Source: Burkholderiales bacterium
Lineage (GTDB): Bacteria > Pseudomonadota > Gammaproteobacteria > Burkholderiales > Casimicrobiaceae
Assembly: GCA_016790165.1 (NCBI GenBank)
Contig: JAEUPL010000027.1
Span: 21,985-85,984, forward strand
Direction of reading: 5' to 3'
DNA: 64,000 bases
Positions 47,589 to 55,858 of the stretch are shown in pieces. Below the pieces are notes generated by a model. It saw only the letters and a program-made list of their open reading frames with translations, had not been told where the DNA came from and made no database searches. Numbering within the stretch: position 1 is the stretch's first letter; every line of letters starts with the position of its first letter. Position numbers and translations under genes: made by a program.

Positions 47589-48938
47589 TCAGCGAGCGAA
47601 GAGCGGCGGCGGCACCGCGCTGTTCATCCACTGCAACACCGGCGCGTTGAGGTCGTAGGGCACGTCGCCGTAGCGTCGGAATCGCGCTTCGATCTCCGCG
47701 AGCGACGCGGTGCGATAGTCCAAGAGTGGCAGCGTGGCACCCGCTGCGTTGGTTACCAAGCCCCAGTTCTTCAGCACCAGGCCGCCAGTGTCCGTGACCA
47801 TTTTGTAAGACCACACGGCGCTGGCCCAGCCCAGCTCCGCGTAGCGATCAAAGCTCGCTCGCGCCACCTGTCCGGCAAGGTCTCCCGACATATCCGCCCA
47901 CGGCTGAAACTCGCCGACGAAGAACGCGGTGTTGAGCCCGTTCAGACGATCACGCCATTCGCAGGTGCCGGTGCTCGACGCGCCGTAGGGTTTGCTCGTC
48001 ACGCAGTGCAACCAGTTCTTGTGCACCTCCAGCCCCGGTTTGCCCCAGCCAAAATGGCCCGGATAGAAGTGCATCTCGAACGCGACGTTGATCATGCCAT
48101 GATCGCTCGGCTTGCCGTAGGCGTCGATGCCCGCGCTGTGTCCCGGCAGAAGGATGACGTGGTTCGGATCCACCGCGCGAATCGCGGTGTAGAGCTTCTT
48201 GACGACAGCGGCCATCTGCGCTGGATTCGTGCCCCAAGGCTCATTCAACACGCTGTAGCCCGCCACCGCCGAGCGGTTTTTGTAGCGCGCGGCGATCTGC
48301 TGCCACAGCCACTCGGTGCGCGCCTGAAATTCGGGGTTTTTGAAATACTGGTTCTGGTGCGCGCAGCCGCTATGGTGCTCGTCGCCCTGCGCGCCGACCG
48401 CGCCGTGCAGATCGAGGATCACGTACATGCCGCGCGCTTCGGCCTGATTGATCGCCCAATCGAGGTAGTGCCACGCGTCGGCGCGCAGGTGACGCGGATT
48501 TTTCTCGTCCTCGATCACGCTCCAGATGAACGGCAGACGCACCAGATTGAGCCCAAAGCGCGGCATCAAATCCCAGTCGCGCGTGGTGATCCAGTGGTCG
48601 CGATGCAGTTTGAATAGGCGCTGCCGCTCGGCGTAACCAAAGCGCTGATCGAACACCTTCTCCAGCGTGCATTGGTCGTTCACCGGCGAATTGTCCGGGT
48701 AGCCCATCATCCAGAATTCAGGCATTAACCAGTTGCCCAAATTCGTTCCCTTGAGCTCAATGGCGCTGCCGTCAGCGCGTAACCAGCGCGTGCCTGCGGT
48801 GTGGAGCATGGGCAGCGCCTGCGTCTGTGCGGCGGGCTGTGGCGCGCGCGTGGGCGCGCTGGCGTGATCAGTTGCGCAGCCGGTGAGCGCGAGCCCCGAG
48901 AGCACTGTAAACAGCGCGGTCAGTTTGAGTAGGGACAT
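47589..48938 (-). CDS. Glycoside hydrolase family 5, exo-beta-1,3-glucanase-like lipoprotein
   Basis: A 449-residue exported lipoprotein (LTGCATD). The mature N-terminus IELKGTNLGNWLMPEFWM resembles the GVNLGGWL start of fungal exo-beta-1,3-glucanases of GH5. The barrel shows LVRLPFIWSVIED, VILDLHGAVGAQ, the acid/base Glu in YSVLNEPWGT and the nucleophile Glu in FFVGEFQPWADM. By family it would hydrolyse beta-glucan outside the cytoplasm. Start ATG 48938 has CAGGA about 7 nt upstream; the ATG at 48944 lies within that site. It precedes the other TIM-barrel gene on the same strand by about 140 bp. Confidence 0.88.
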   Translation of the reverse strand: MSLLKLTALFTVLSGLALTGCATDHASAPTRAPQPAAQTQALPMLHTAGTRWLRADGSAIELKGTNLGNWLMPEFWMMGYPDNSPVNDQCTLEKVFDQRFGYAERQRLFKLHRDHWITTRDWDLMPRFGLNLVRLPFIWSVIEDEKNPRHLRADAWHYLDWAINQAEARGMYVILDLHGAVGAQGDEHHSGCAHQNQYFKNPEFQARTEWLWQQIAARYKNRSAVAGYSVLNEPWGTNPAQMAAVVKKLYTAIRAVDPNHVILLPGHSAGIDAYGKPSDHGMINVAFEMHFYPGHFGWGKPGLEVHKNWLHCVTSKPYGASSTGTCEWRDRLNGLNTAFFVGEFQPWADMSGDLAGQVARASFDRYAELGWASAVWSYKMVTDTGGLVLKNWGLVTNAAGATLPLLDYRTASLAEIEARFRRYGDVPYDLNAPVLQWMNSAVPPPLFAR

Positions 48939-49142
48939 GAACATCCTGAAGTCGAAAACGTCGATTCATCGCGCACGAGTGACGGTACGCGCTGCACGAC
49001 ACATCTTCCGTTCGCTCTCAGCGAAGCGAAGTGCGAACGGGCCTTTTGTCGTGAATATGCGGTAACGGCAAACTACATGCAAGGGCGACAACCCACAACC
49101 TCTATCATCGTGCGGCACAACTTACTCCACAAGGTTGCACCG

Positions 49143-50144
49143 ATGCCGCTTCACCGCAGACACTTCATCCGCGCCACACTGGTCGCGCTCGCGCTGTCGG
49201 GCGCAACGGCGGATGCCTTCAATTTGCAAGCCCATCGCGGCGGTCGCGGATTGTTGCCTGAAAGCACGCTGGTGGCGTTCGACAACGCGCTCTCGATTGG
49301 CGTCACAACGCTCGAAACCGATGTGGCGATCACCGCCGACGGCGTCGCTGTGCTCTCGCACGATGCCCTGCTCAACCCCGCCATTACCCGCGACGCCAGC
49401 GGCGCGTGGCTCGCTGCGCGCGGCCCGACAATTCACAAAGTGCGCTACGCCGATCTGGCGGCGTTCGACGTGGGGCGCATCAATCCGGCCAGCAAATACG
49501 CGCGCGACTTCCCACTGCAGCAACCGCACGACGGCGCGCGCATCCCGCGGCTCGCCGACTTGTTCGCGCTGGTGAAAGCGCGCGGTGCGACGCAGGTGCA
49601 TTTCGACATCGAAACGAAGATCAACCCGCATCACCCGGACGAAACGTTGCCGCCCGAGGCGTTCGTCGATGTGCTGCTGAAAGAAATCCGGGCGGCGAAC
49701 ATGGTGTCGCGCGTGATGGTGCAAAGTTTCGACTGGCGCACGCTGGAAATACTGCACCGGCGTGAGCCCGCACTGCGCACGATGTACCTGACGATTGCGT
49801 CCGAGGGCTTTCACACGCTCAAGGACGGCGCGTGGACGGCCGGGCACCTACTCTCTGACCACGGCGGCTCGGTGCCACGCATGGTCAAGGCGTCTGCGCG
49901 GCGCGCGAAAAAATCCACGGGCGTCATTTGGGCGCCGAATTTCAGAAACCTCACGCCCGCCTTGGTCAAGGAAGCGCACGCGCTTGGGCTCAAGGTGATT
50001 CCGTGGACAGTGAATCAGACCGAACAGATGAGCCCCCTCATGGACTGGGGCGTCGACGGCATCATCACCGACTACCCCGATCGTCTGCGCGAACTCATGG
50101 CGCGGCGTGGTGTGCGCTTGCCGGTGGTTGTGCACAACCGCTAG
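49143..50144 (+). CDS. Glycerophosphodiester phosphodiesterase, Tat-exported
   Basis: A 333-residue GDPD-family enzyme that hydrolyses glycerophosphodiesters to glycerol-3-phosphate and an alcohol. The N-terminus PLHRRHFIRATLVALALSGATADA is a twin-arginine-like signal, implying periplasmic export. Catalytic motifs: QAHRGGRGLLPESTLVAFDNAL, TLETDVAITADGVAVLSHD, and VHFDIETKINPHHPDE with the metal-binding Glu; QSFDWRTLEIL and GIITDYPDRLREL close the barrel. The ATG at 49143 was chosen because it starts the signal. It lies next to sugar genes but has no direct link to them. Confidence 0.92.
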   Translation: MPLHRRHFIRATLVALALSGATADAFNLQAHRGGRGLLPESTLVAFDNALSIGVTTLETDVAITADGVAVLSHDALLNPAITRDASGAWLAARGPTIHKVRYADLAAFDVGRINPASKYARDFPLQQPHDGARIPRLADLFALVKARGATQVHFDIETKINPHHPDETLPPEAFVDVLLKEIRAANMVSRVMVQSFDWRTLEILHRREPALRTMYLTIASEGFHTLKDGAWTAGHLLSDHGGSVPRMVKASARRAKKSTGVIWAPNFRNLTPALVKEAHALGLKVIPWTVNQTEQMSPLMDWGVDGIITDYPDRLRELMARRGVRLPVVVHNR

Positions 50145-50162
50145 GCTGGCGCGTGCGCACAG

Positions 50163-50184
50163 GCATTGACACGCGCGTCAATGC
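50163..50184. other. Perfect inverted repeat at a convergent junction
   Basis: Two 8-bp perfect arms (50163-50170 and 50177-50184) with a 6-nt loop lie between the phosphodiesterase stop and the last codons of the S9 peptidase. There is no clear T-tract on either side, so terminator function is doubtful. Confidence 0.35.
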
Positions 50185-52145
50185 GGCGGATTGTGCTTGC
50201 GCAAGAACGCTTCGATGGCGCGCCAGACCTTGTAGCGGCTCTCTTCCTTAAAAAAGCCGTGACCTTCGTTCTCGACCTCCATGAACTCGACTGTCTTGCC
50301 CTCTCGTTTGAGTGCGTCGCGCATTTCGGTGCCGTGCGCAATCGGGACGCGCGCGTCGCGCTCGCCATAGGCCATGAACACCGGGGCGCTGATTTTGGCC
50401 GCCTGCCGCAGGGGTGAGGTGGCGTTGAATTGCTCGCGGTGGGTTTCCATGTCGCCCACCTTTTGGCCGAGGACGTAGTTACTTTCGCGATCCACTCCCC
50501 AATAGTTGTTCGAAGAGAACAGATACGGAATGTGCGTAACGCCGACCAAATTGATGCCGCAACGATAGAGCGCCGCGTCGCGCACCAAGCCCATCATGGC
50601 GCTATAGCCGCCGTAGCTCGCTCCTCCGATACACACGCGCTTGCCGTCGATCGCACCGGTTTTGACCAACGCGGTCACGCCATCGGTGACATCGTCCTGC
50701 ATCGCCAACCCCCACTGCCGATCACCGCGACGATCATGCTCGCGACCATATCCCGCCGAACCACGGAATTGGGGCTGCAACACGACGTAACCCATCTGGG
50801 CGAGAAACTGCACCTCGGGATCGAAGCCCCAAACATCGCGCGACCACGGGCCACCGTGCACCCACACCACCATCGGCAGGTTTCGCAATTCGCGCCCCGG
50901 CGGAAGCGTCAGGTAAGCCGGGATGGTCAGCCCGTCGCGCGCCTTGTACTCATACGTGCGCTGTTCCGCCAGTTGTTTAGGGTCAAGGCCGGGCATTTTG
51001 GCCAGCAGTGTTTGCAGCTTTTTCTGGGTGGGATGGTAGAGCAGGTACCGTCCGGCCTGGGTCGACGCGTACGAGTCAACAAAGATGGGCGCATGCGTGT
51101 CTAGCGGTGTCAATCGATTGACCGCGCCGGGAATGGCGCGATCAATCGCCTCCTGAATGGCGTTGAGCCCGGCGTCTAACCAGTGCGTGCGTGGCGGGTC
51201 GGAGGGAATGCGCACGCCGAGCAGCTTACCCGTATCGCGAGCCCGAACCAAATCGCCTCCGACATCCACCTTTCTGTCGGAAGCGAGTAGCTCTCCCGGT
51301 TTGTTGGTGACGAAGTCGAACCGGTACAGACCCAATCGCCCCTCGGCGGTGTTCGCCGTCACCAACATTGAGCTACCGTCCGCATCAAAGCCCACAACGC
51401 GATAGCCACGGTCAAGCGCTTTGTGGTTAGCGATCACGCGCCACTCCTGGCCCGACCCGCCGCGATACCAGAGCGTGATGTCGGCGCCGGTTGCCGTGGT
51501 CGTCTCAACCACCCGCAGCACGGCTTGCTCATCAAACCAAAAATTGCGGGGCAACCCGGTGACATTGGCAGCAATCAGCTTGCCGCGACCCGTCTCGGCA
51601 TTGAGTTGGTACGCCTCGACGTTTCTGTTGATGAAATGTCCCAGGGCGATGATTTCGTTGCGAGCACTGCGGACCTCTCCGACCATCGTCAGGCCCCACG
51701 GCAAGGCTTCTTCGGCTCCGGAGCTCATGGGCCGTTCGATGCGCTGCAAGGCACCGAGCAGATTCTGTGGTCGCGAGCCATCGCGATTCACCGCATAGAG
51801 TCCGGACTGTGTGTTGAACTGGTGATCGCGATCGACGAGTTGAAACATCAGGCGCTCGTCGTTCAACCATCGTACACGGACCACATCCATGCCGTCCGCG
51901 CCGGCTACGTTAGTGGCGCTATTGGCATCAAGGTCGAACACCGCCAGCGTCATCCTCCCTCCGGCGCTCACCGTCGCGGCCAGAAACTTCCCACTCGGCG
52001 AGATCGTCGCGGTGGCGACTTTGGGCGTCTTGAAAATTTGCTCTAACGCAATCGGCGTAGCGGCTTCTGCTGCGCCGATGAGGCAGAAGCAGATACATGC
52101 GAGGGTCGTTTGTAGCCGGTGCAAACAGCAAATTTGCGTGCTCAT
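50178..52145 (-). CDS. S9 family (prolyl oligopeptidase-type) peptidase, exported
   Basis: A 655-residue serine peptidase. A hydrophobic signal ends near GAAEAATP (residue ~30). The N-terminal half is the seven-bladed propeller (ISPSGKFLAA; VRWLNDERLMF; GLYAVNRDGS). The C-terminal alpha/beta hydrolase has VWVHGGPWSRD, the nucleophile Ser in CIGGASYGGYSAM, Asp in YGERDARVP and His in NEGHGF. Such enzymes cleave short peptides; here it is probably periplasmic. The N-terminal export signal and the S9C-like catalytic domain suggest a dipeptidyl/acylaminoacyl-peptidase type. It lies 47 bp downstream of the glucokinase-regulator fusion on the same strand. Confidence 0.92.
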   Translation of the reverse strand: MSTQICCLHRLQTTLACICFCLIGAAEAATPIALEQIFKTPKVATATISPSGKFLAATVSAGGRMTLAVFDLDANSATNVAGADGMDVVRVRWLNDERLMFQLVDRDHQFNTQSGLYAVNRDGSRPQNLLGALQRIERPMSSGAEEALPWGLTMVGEVRSARNEIIALGHFINRNVEAYQLNAETGRGKLIAANVTGLPRNFWFDEQAVLRVVETTTATGADITLWYRGGSGQEWRVIANHKALDRGYRVVGFDADGSSMLVTANTAEGRLGLYRFDFVTNKPGELLASDRKVDVGGDLVRARDTGKLLGVRIPSDPPRTHWLDAGLNAIQEAIDRAIPGAVNRLTPLDTHAPIFVDSYASTQAGRYLLYHPTQKKLQTLLAKMPGLDPKQLAEQRTYEYKARDGLTIPAYLTLPPGRELRNLPMVVWVHGGPWSRDVWGFDPEVQFLAQMGYVVLQPQFRGSAGYGREHDRRGDRQWGLAMQDDVTDGVTALVKTGAIDGKRVCIGGASYGGYSAMMGLVRDAALYRCGINLVGVTHIPYLFSSNNYWGVDRESNYVLGQKVGDMETHREQFNATSPLRQAAKISAPVFMAYGERDARVPIAHGTEMRDALKREGKTVEFMEVENEGHGFFKEESRYKVWRAIEAFLRKHNPPH

Positions 52146-52192
52146 TTCTGTGGGTCGGTGACCAGGATTGGTTTGGAAAAGACAGGCGCTCG

Positions 52193-54154
52193 CTACGTTT
52201 GCTTCAGTATTGGCGGTCGCGTGCTGTGTGATGTCAGGTCCGTCAGCGGCGTCGCGGCGCGCACCCCTGGTGAGACGCGCCTCGGCTTGCGTCGACCTGG
52301 CGCCGCGTTGCTCGCGTTCTCCGGTATCACGACGGGCAAATCATCCATCGGCAAGCGATCCGCCTGTGCCTCAGCAACCGGAACCACACTGCGGCTCATG
52401 GCCACACCGACCGCCAGGATATCGACCATCGATAAATGCATGATTCGGCTGATCATGGGCAGTTGGGTGTCGACGTCTTCGACGTGGTCAACCACCAGGA
52501 CGACATCGGCCTGTCTGGCGAGCGGAGAATGGCTGGCGGTAATTGCAACCAGCATCGCGCCACGCGAACGCGCCCGATCGGCGACCTCCAGCAGTTCGGT
52601 GACGCGCCCGCTGCTGCTGATGATCACCACCACATCGTTCGGCCGCAACGCAGCAGCAGCCAGCAACTGCAGCCGGGCGTCCGTGTAGGCAGCGCAGGGA
52701 ATGCCGAAACGCAGAAACTTGAATTGTGCATCCAGTGCCACGACACCATAGTGTCCCACCGCGTAGAACTCGACACGCGGTGCGGCATTGAGCAATTCGA
52801 TGGCACGCGTGATCGGCTCCCTGTTGAGTTGCTCGCGCAGCCGGAGCAGCGCAGACGCGGTGTTGCCCAGCACTTTCGACCCCAGCTCGACGGTCGAATC
52901 GGTATTGGTGACCTGCGCATGGGCCAAGGGCAGCGTTCCGGAGAGATCGGAGGCCAGTCGAAGTTTGAAATCGGAAAGCCCGTCGCAGCCCAGCGAACGA
53001 CAAAAACGGATCACCGTCGGCTCGCTGACCTCGGCTGCCGCAGCAATATCGGCGATCGGCTTGTTCAGCGCTTCGCGCGGATGCGCCAGCACGTAGTTCG
53101 CCACCCGCCCCTCGGCACGCGACAGATCTGCCAGCGCGCGCCGCACGCGCTCCAGCAAGGCGGTACGCGGCCCCGCCTCCAGCGAACGCAACTGGAGTTG
53201 CGCGTCAAGGATGGCGGACGCGCCGACAAACGTGGCATCCGTTGAGGTGATGACATACGTCGGAATGACGCGCAGGTAGTCGCTGAATCGACCCTTGTTC
53301 TCAAACCGCCTGCGAAATGGCGATTGGTCGAAGTACGCGCCCAGTCGCGGCACGATACCGCCGCCGACGTAGATGCCGCCCATCGCCCCCAGCGTGACCG
53401 CAAGATTGCCCGCTGCTGTACCGAGTACAGAGCAAAACAAGTCAATCGTCTCGCGGCACAACGCGTCCGAGTTGGCAAGCCCGCGCCGCGTAATTTCCGG
53501 CGCCGCCAGCGCGTTGCCATCGTCTCCCGCCGCCTCGGACAGGGCGCGGTATATCAGTTCAAGCCCCGGGCCGGACAACAGGCGTTCGAATGACACGTGA
53601 GGGAACTGCCGCCACGCGTAGCGCAGCACAGTCAATTCACGCTCATCGTGGGGCGCAACCGAAGCGTGCCCGCCTTCCGCACCGAGTGCGACCCAGCCGT
53701 CGTTTGCGGGAATCAGGCCAGAAACGCCAAGGCCGCTTCCGGCGCCAATCACACCAGTCACACTGCCATCGCGTGGTGCACCGCTGCCTACCTGCCGCAA
53801 CTCGTGCGGCTTCAGACGCGGCACGGCCATCGCCAACGCCGTGAAATCGTTGACCACCACCAGCGTATCGAAACCCAAACGCTGTCGCATTTCCTCAATG
53901 GAGAAGTGCCAGTGGTAGTTCACCATCCGCACCTCGTCGCCGTCGACGGGATTGGCAATGGCCACTGCGGCATGCGCGACACTCAACCTGGGCAGACTGG
54001 CCAGATACGCGGCAACCGCATCAAAGAATTCGGCGTGGTCTTCGCAGAGCAACGAGGCTGCATGCTCAAAGCGTCCCGGCGCTGTTTCGACGACGAAACG
54101 CGCAAACGTACCGCCAATGTCAGCGATCAAACGCGGACTATCGAATCTTGACAT
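52193..54154 (-). CDS. Bifunctional glucokinase / RpiR-family transcriptional regulator
   Basis: A 653-residue fusion. Residues 1-325 are a glucokinase (LIADIGGTFARF phosphate motif at 10-20; VVNDFTALAMAVP; GVIGAGSGLGVSG; LGAEGGHASVAP; GGIYVGGGIVPRL), which makes glucose-6-phosphate. Residues ~335-410 are an RpiR helix-turn-helix (SEPTVIRFCRSLGCDGLSDFK), and ~450-590 a SIS domain (VEFYAVGHYGVVALDAQFKF; VVIISSSGRVTELLE) that binds phosphosugars. Burkholderiales encode such fusions beside sugar genes. HexR-like sites lie upstream (54328-54342, 54434-54448), so auto-regulation is likely. A Pro/Arg-rich tail of about 50 residues has no known role. Confidence 0.94.
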   Translation of the reverse strand: MSRFDSPRLIADIGGTFARFVVETAPGRFEHAASLLCEDHAEFFDAVAAYLASLPRLSVAHAAVAIANPVDGDEVRMVNYHWHFSIEEMRQRLGFDTLVVVNDFTALAMAVPRLKPHELRQVGSGAPRDGSVTGVIGAGSGLGVSGLIPANDGWVALGAEGGHASVAPHDERELTVLRYAWRQFPHVSFERLLSGPGLELIYRALSEAAGDDGNALAAPEITRRGLANSDALCRETIDLFCSVLGTAAGNLAVTLGAMGGIYVGGGIVPRLGAYFDQSPFRRRFENKGRFSDYLRVIPTYVITSTDATFVGASAILDAQLQLRSLEAGPRTALLERVRRALADLSRAEGRVANYVLAHPREALNKPIADIAAAAEVSEPTVIRFCRSLGCDGLSDFKLRLASDLSGTLPLAHAQVTNTDSTVELGSKVLGNTASALLRLREQLNREPITRAIELLNAAPRVEFYAVGHYGVVALDAQFKFLRFGIPCAAYTDARLQLLAAAALRPNDVVVIISSSGRVTELLEVADRARSRGAMLVAITASHSPLARQADVVLVVDHVEDVDTQLPMISRIMHLSMVDILAVGVAMSRSVVPVAEAQADRLPMDDLPVVIPENASNAAPGRRKPRRVSPGVRAATPLTDLTSHSTRPPILKQT

Positions 54155-54327
54155 GGCGAGAATGCGTCGTTGACATCATCTACCTCAGTCGCTACCCACG
54201 GGCAGTGCAAAATGCGCCTTCGGCAGCGCGATACAAATTCCCCGCGCACGACGCGCAGCGGCGCGAGACGCTCATTGCGCAGTGGTTCGCACGCCTGGAA
54301 AAGGCGCGCACACAAACCCGTCACGCG

Positions 54328-54342
54328 AGTAATATAACTACA
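54328..54342. promoter_or_regulatory. HexR/RpiR-like operator TGTAGTTATATTACT
   Basis: Read on the minus strand, this 15-mer fits the known HexR consensus TGTARTWWWWYTACA at 14 of 15 positions. It lies 173 bp upstream of the glucokinase-RpiR start in the 408-bp gap between the two divergent glucokinase genes. Confidence 0.6.
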
Positions 54343-54433
54343 TTTGCCTACAGTCGCTTCCGCGCATTCCAGTTGAAAGCCGATAGTTTGACATCACCGG
54401 CAGGCGCGACCGGAGAATATTTGCCGAGCCGCA

Positions 54434-54448
54434 TGTAGCTTTGTTACA
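54434..54448. promoter_or_regulatory. HexR/RpiR-like operator TGTAGCTTTGTTACA
   Basis: A 15-mer with both TGTAR and YTACA half-sites intact. It lies 114 bp upstream of the second glucokinase and 279 bp upstream of the fusion gene. A TTGACA hexamer (54388-54393) occurs nearby without a well-spaced -10. Confidence 0.6.
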
Positions 54449-54562
54449 TTACCCAGACGATGCTGGGCGAATGTCGACCCGGCCGGGCTAAACGGGGCAC
54501 CCGACAGCCCCTCCCTTTCCTCAGGACGCGCCGCTTATGCCTGGTCCGTGTGTGCCGCCATC

Positions 54563-55603
54563 ATGCCCCTAAACCTGCGCGACGCGGTGAATGCAGCGCC
54601 CACGCCGGACGAACCGTGGCTGGTGGCGGACATCGGTGGTACCAACGCGCGCTTCGGTGCGGTGTTCGCTGGCGGACAGGGCGTCGAGTATGTAGAAAGT
54701 TTGCTGGTCGCCGAACACAGCGGGCCTGCGGACGCTGTGTCCGCCTACCTTGATCAACTGGCCCAATCCATTGGGCGCCAGCAATACCGCGCACCACGTC
54801 GCGCGGCCTTCGCCGTGGCAACAGCAGTACTGGGCGACGAAATCGATTTCACCAACAGCGCGTGGAAGTTTTCGCGTTCCGCTGTGCAGTCGGCACTGCG
54901 GCTCGACAGCCTCCTCGCACTGAATGACTTCGAAGCGCTCGCGCTTTCACTACCGCATTTGTGTGCCTCGCAAGTTCGCGCACACGGTGGCATTCCCGCC
55001 AGTTCCGGCACGCTCGCCGTGGTCGGCCCCGGCACCGGCCTGGGTGTAGCCGGCGTCAAGCAGATCGAACATGGATGGGTGGCTATCCCTGGCGAAGGCG
55101 GGCACGCGACACTCTCCGCCAGCGATGCATTCGAGTCCGCGTTGCTCACGTCAGTGCGCGGCCGAAACGCCCATGTTTCCGCTGAACGGCTGCTGTCGGG
55201 AATCGGCTTGCCCGTGCTGCATCGTGCGGTGAGCGAGGTTATCGGCGTCGCGTCGATGGAACGCACGGCGCAACAAATCATCACGGATGGTCTGGCGCGA
55301 AACGACGTGGTGTGCGAACGAACGCTCGACGTCTTCTGCAGCCTGCTCGGTGGATTTTGTGGCAACGTCGCACTCACGCTCGGCGCCCGCAGCGGGCTCT
55401 ACGTTGGCGGGGGAATCGTGCCGCGGCTGGGCGACCGCTTCTTTACATCGTCGTTCCGCCAACGATTCGTCGCAAAGGGACGCTTTGAAGCCTACCTTGA
55501 CGCGATTCCCACCGCGGTCATCATGGACACCCACGCGGCCCTGACTGGCGCTGCAGCGGCCATTGCACAGTCCTGCCAGCCGTTCTGCCGGGACATTTCA
55601 TGA
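54563..55603 (+). CDS. glk: Glucokinase
   Basis: A 346-residue glucokinase of the bacterial ROK-unrelated Glk family: VADIGGTNARFGAVF (phosphate 1), LALNDFEALALSLP, VGPGTGLGVAG, IPGEGGHATLS, and the C-terminal GLYVGGGIVPRLGDRF plus KGRFEAYLDAIPTAVI. It would phosphorylate glucose released by the beta-glucosidases. It closely parallels the kinase half of the divergent fusion gene, motif for motif, suggesting an old duplication. The ATG at 54563 is preferred, but the ribosome site is weak and the ATG at 54548 is in frame. Confidence 0.93.
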   Translation: MPLNLRDAVNAAPTPDEPWLVADIGGTNARFGAVFAGGQGVEYVESLLVAEHSGPADAVSAYLDQLAQSIGRQQYRAPRRAAFAVATAVLGDEIDFTNSAWKFSRSAVQSALRLDSLLALNDFEALALSLPHLCASQVRAHGGIPASSGTLAVVGPGTGLGVAGVKQIEHGWVAIPGEGGHATLSASDAFESALLTSVRGRNAHVSAERLLSGIGLPVLHRAVSEVIGVASMERTAQQIITDGLARNDVVCERTLDVFCSLLGGFCGNVALTLGARSGLYVGGGIVPRLGDRFFTSSFRQRFVAKGRFEAYLDAIPTAVIMDTHAALTGAAAAIAQSCQPFCRDIS

Positions 55604-55858
55604 GGTCACGGGAAAAACTGGCCGCACGCGAGCTCGAACGCGGCATCACGCGTTTTTGCATCGAATCAGCTGGTTTCTCCGCGGTAAGTGCCGTCGCATC
55701 CTGCATCATACCCACTCGCCGCTGCATCCCTCCCGCATGAAATTTCCCGCCTAGCCACGCGTGTCGACCAGTAGCGCGGCTGCCTCGCGCAGCTCGACGC
55801 GCACGAATGGCAAGCGGTGACAATTGCCCCCGCCGGTTCAACTCCTTCGTCGATCACC

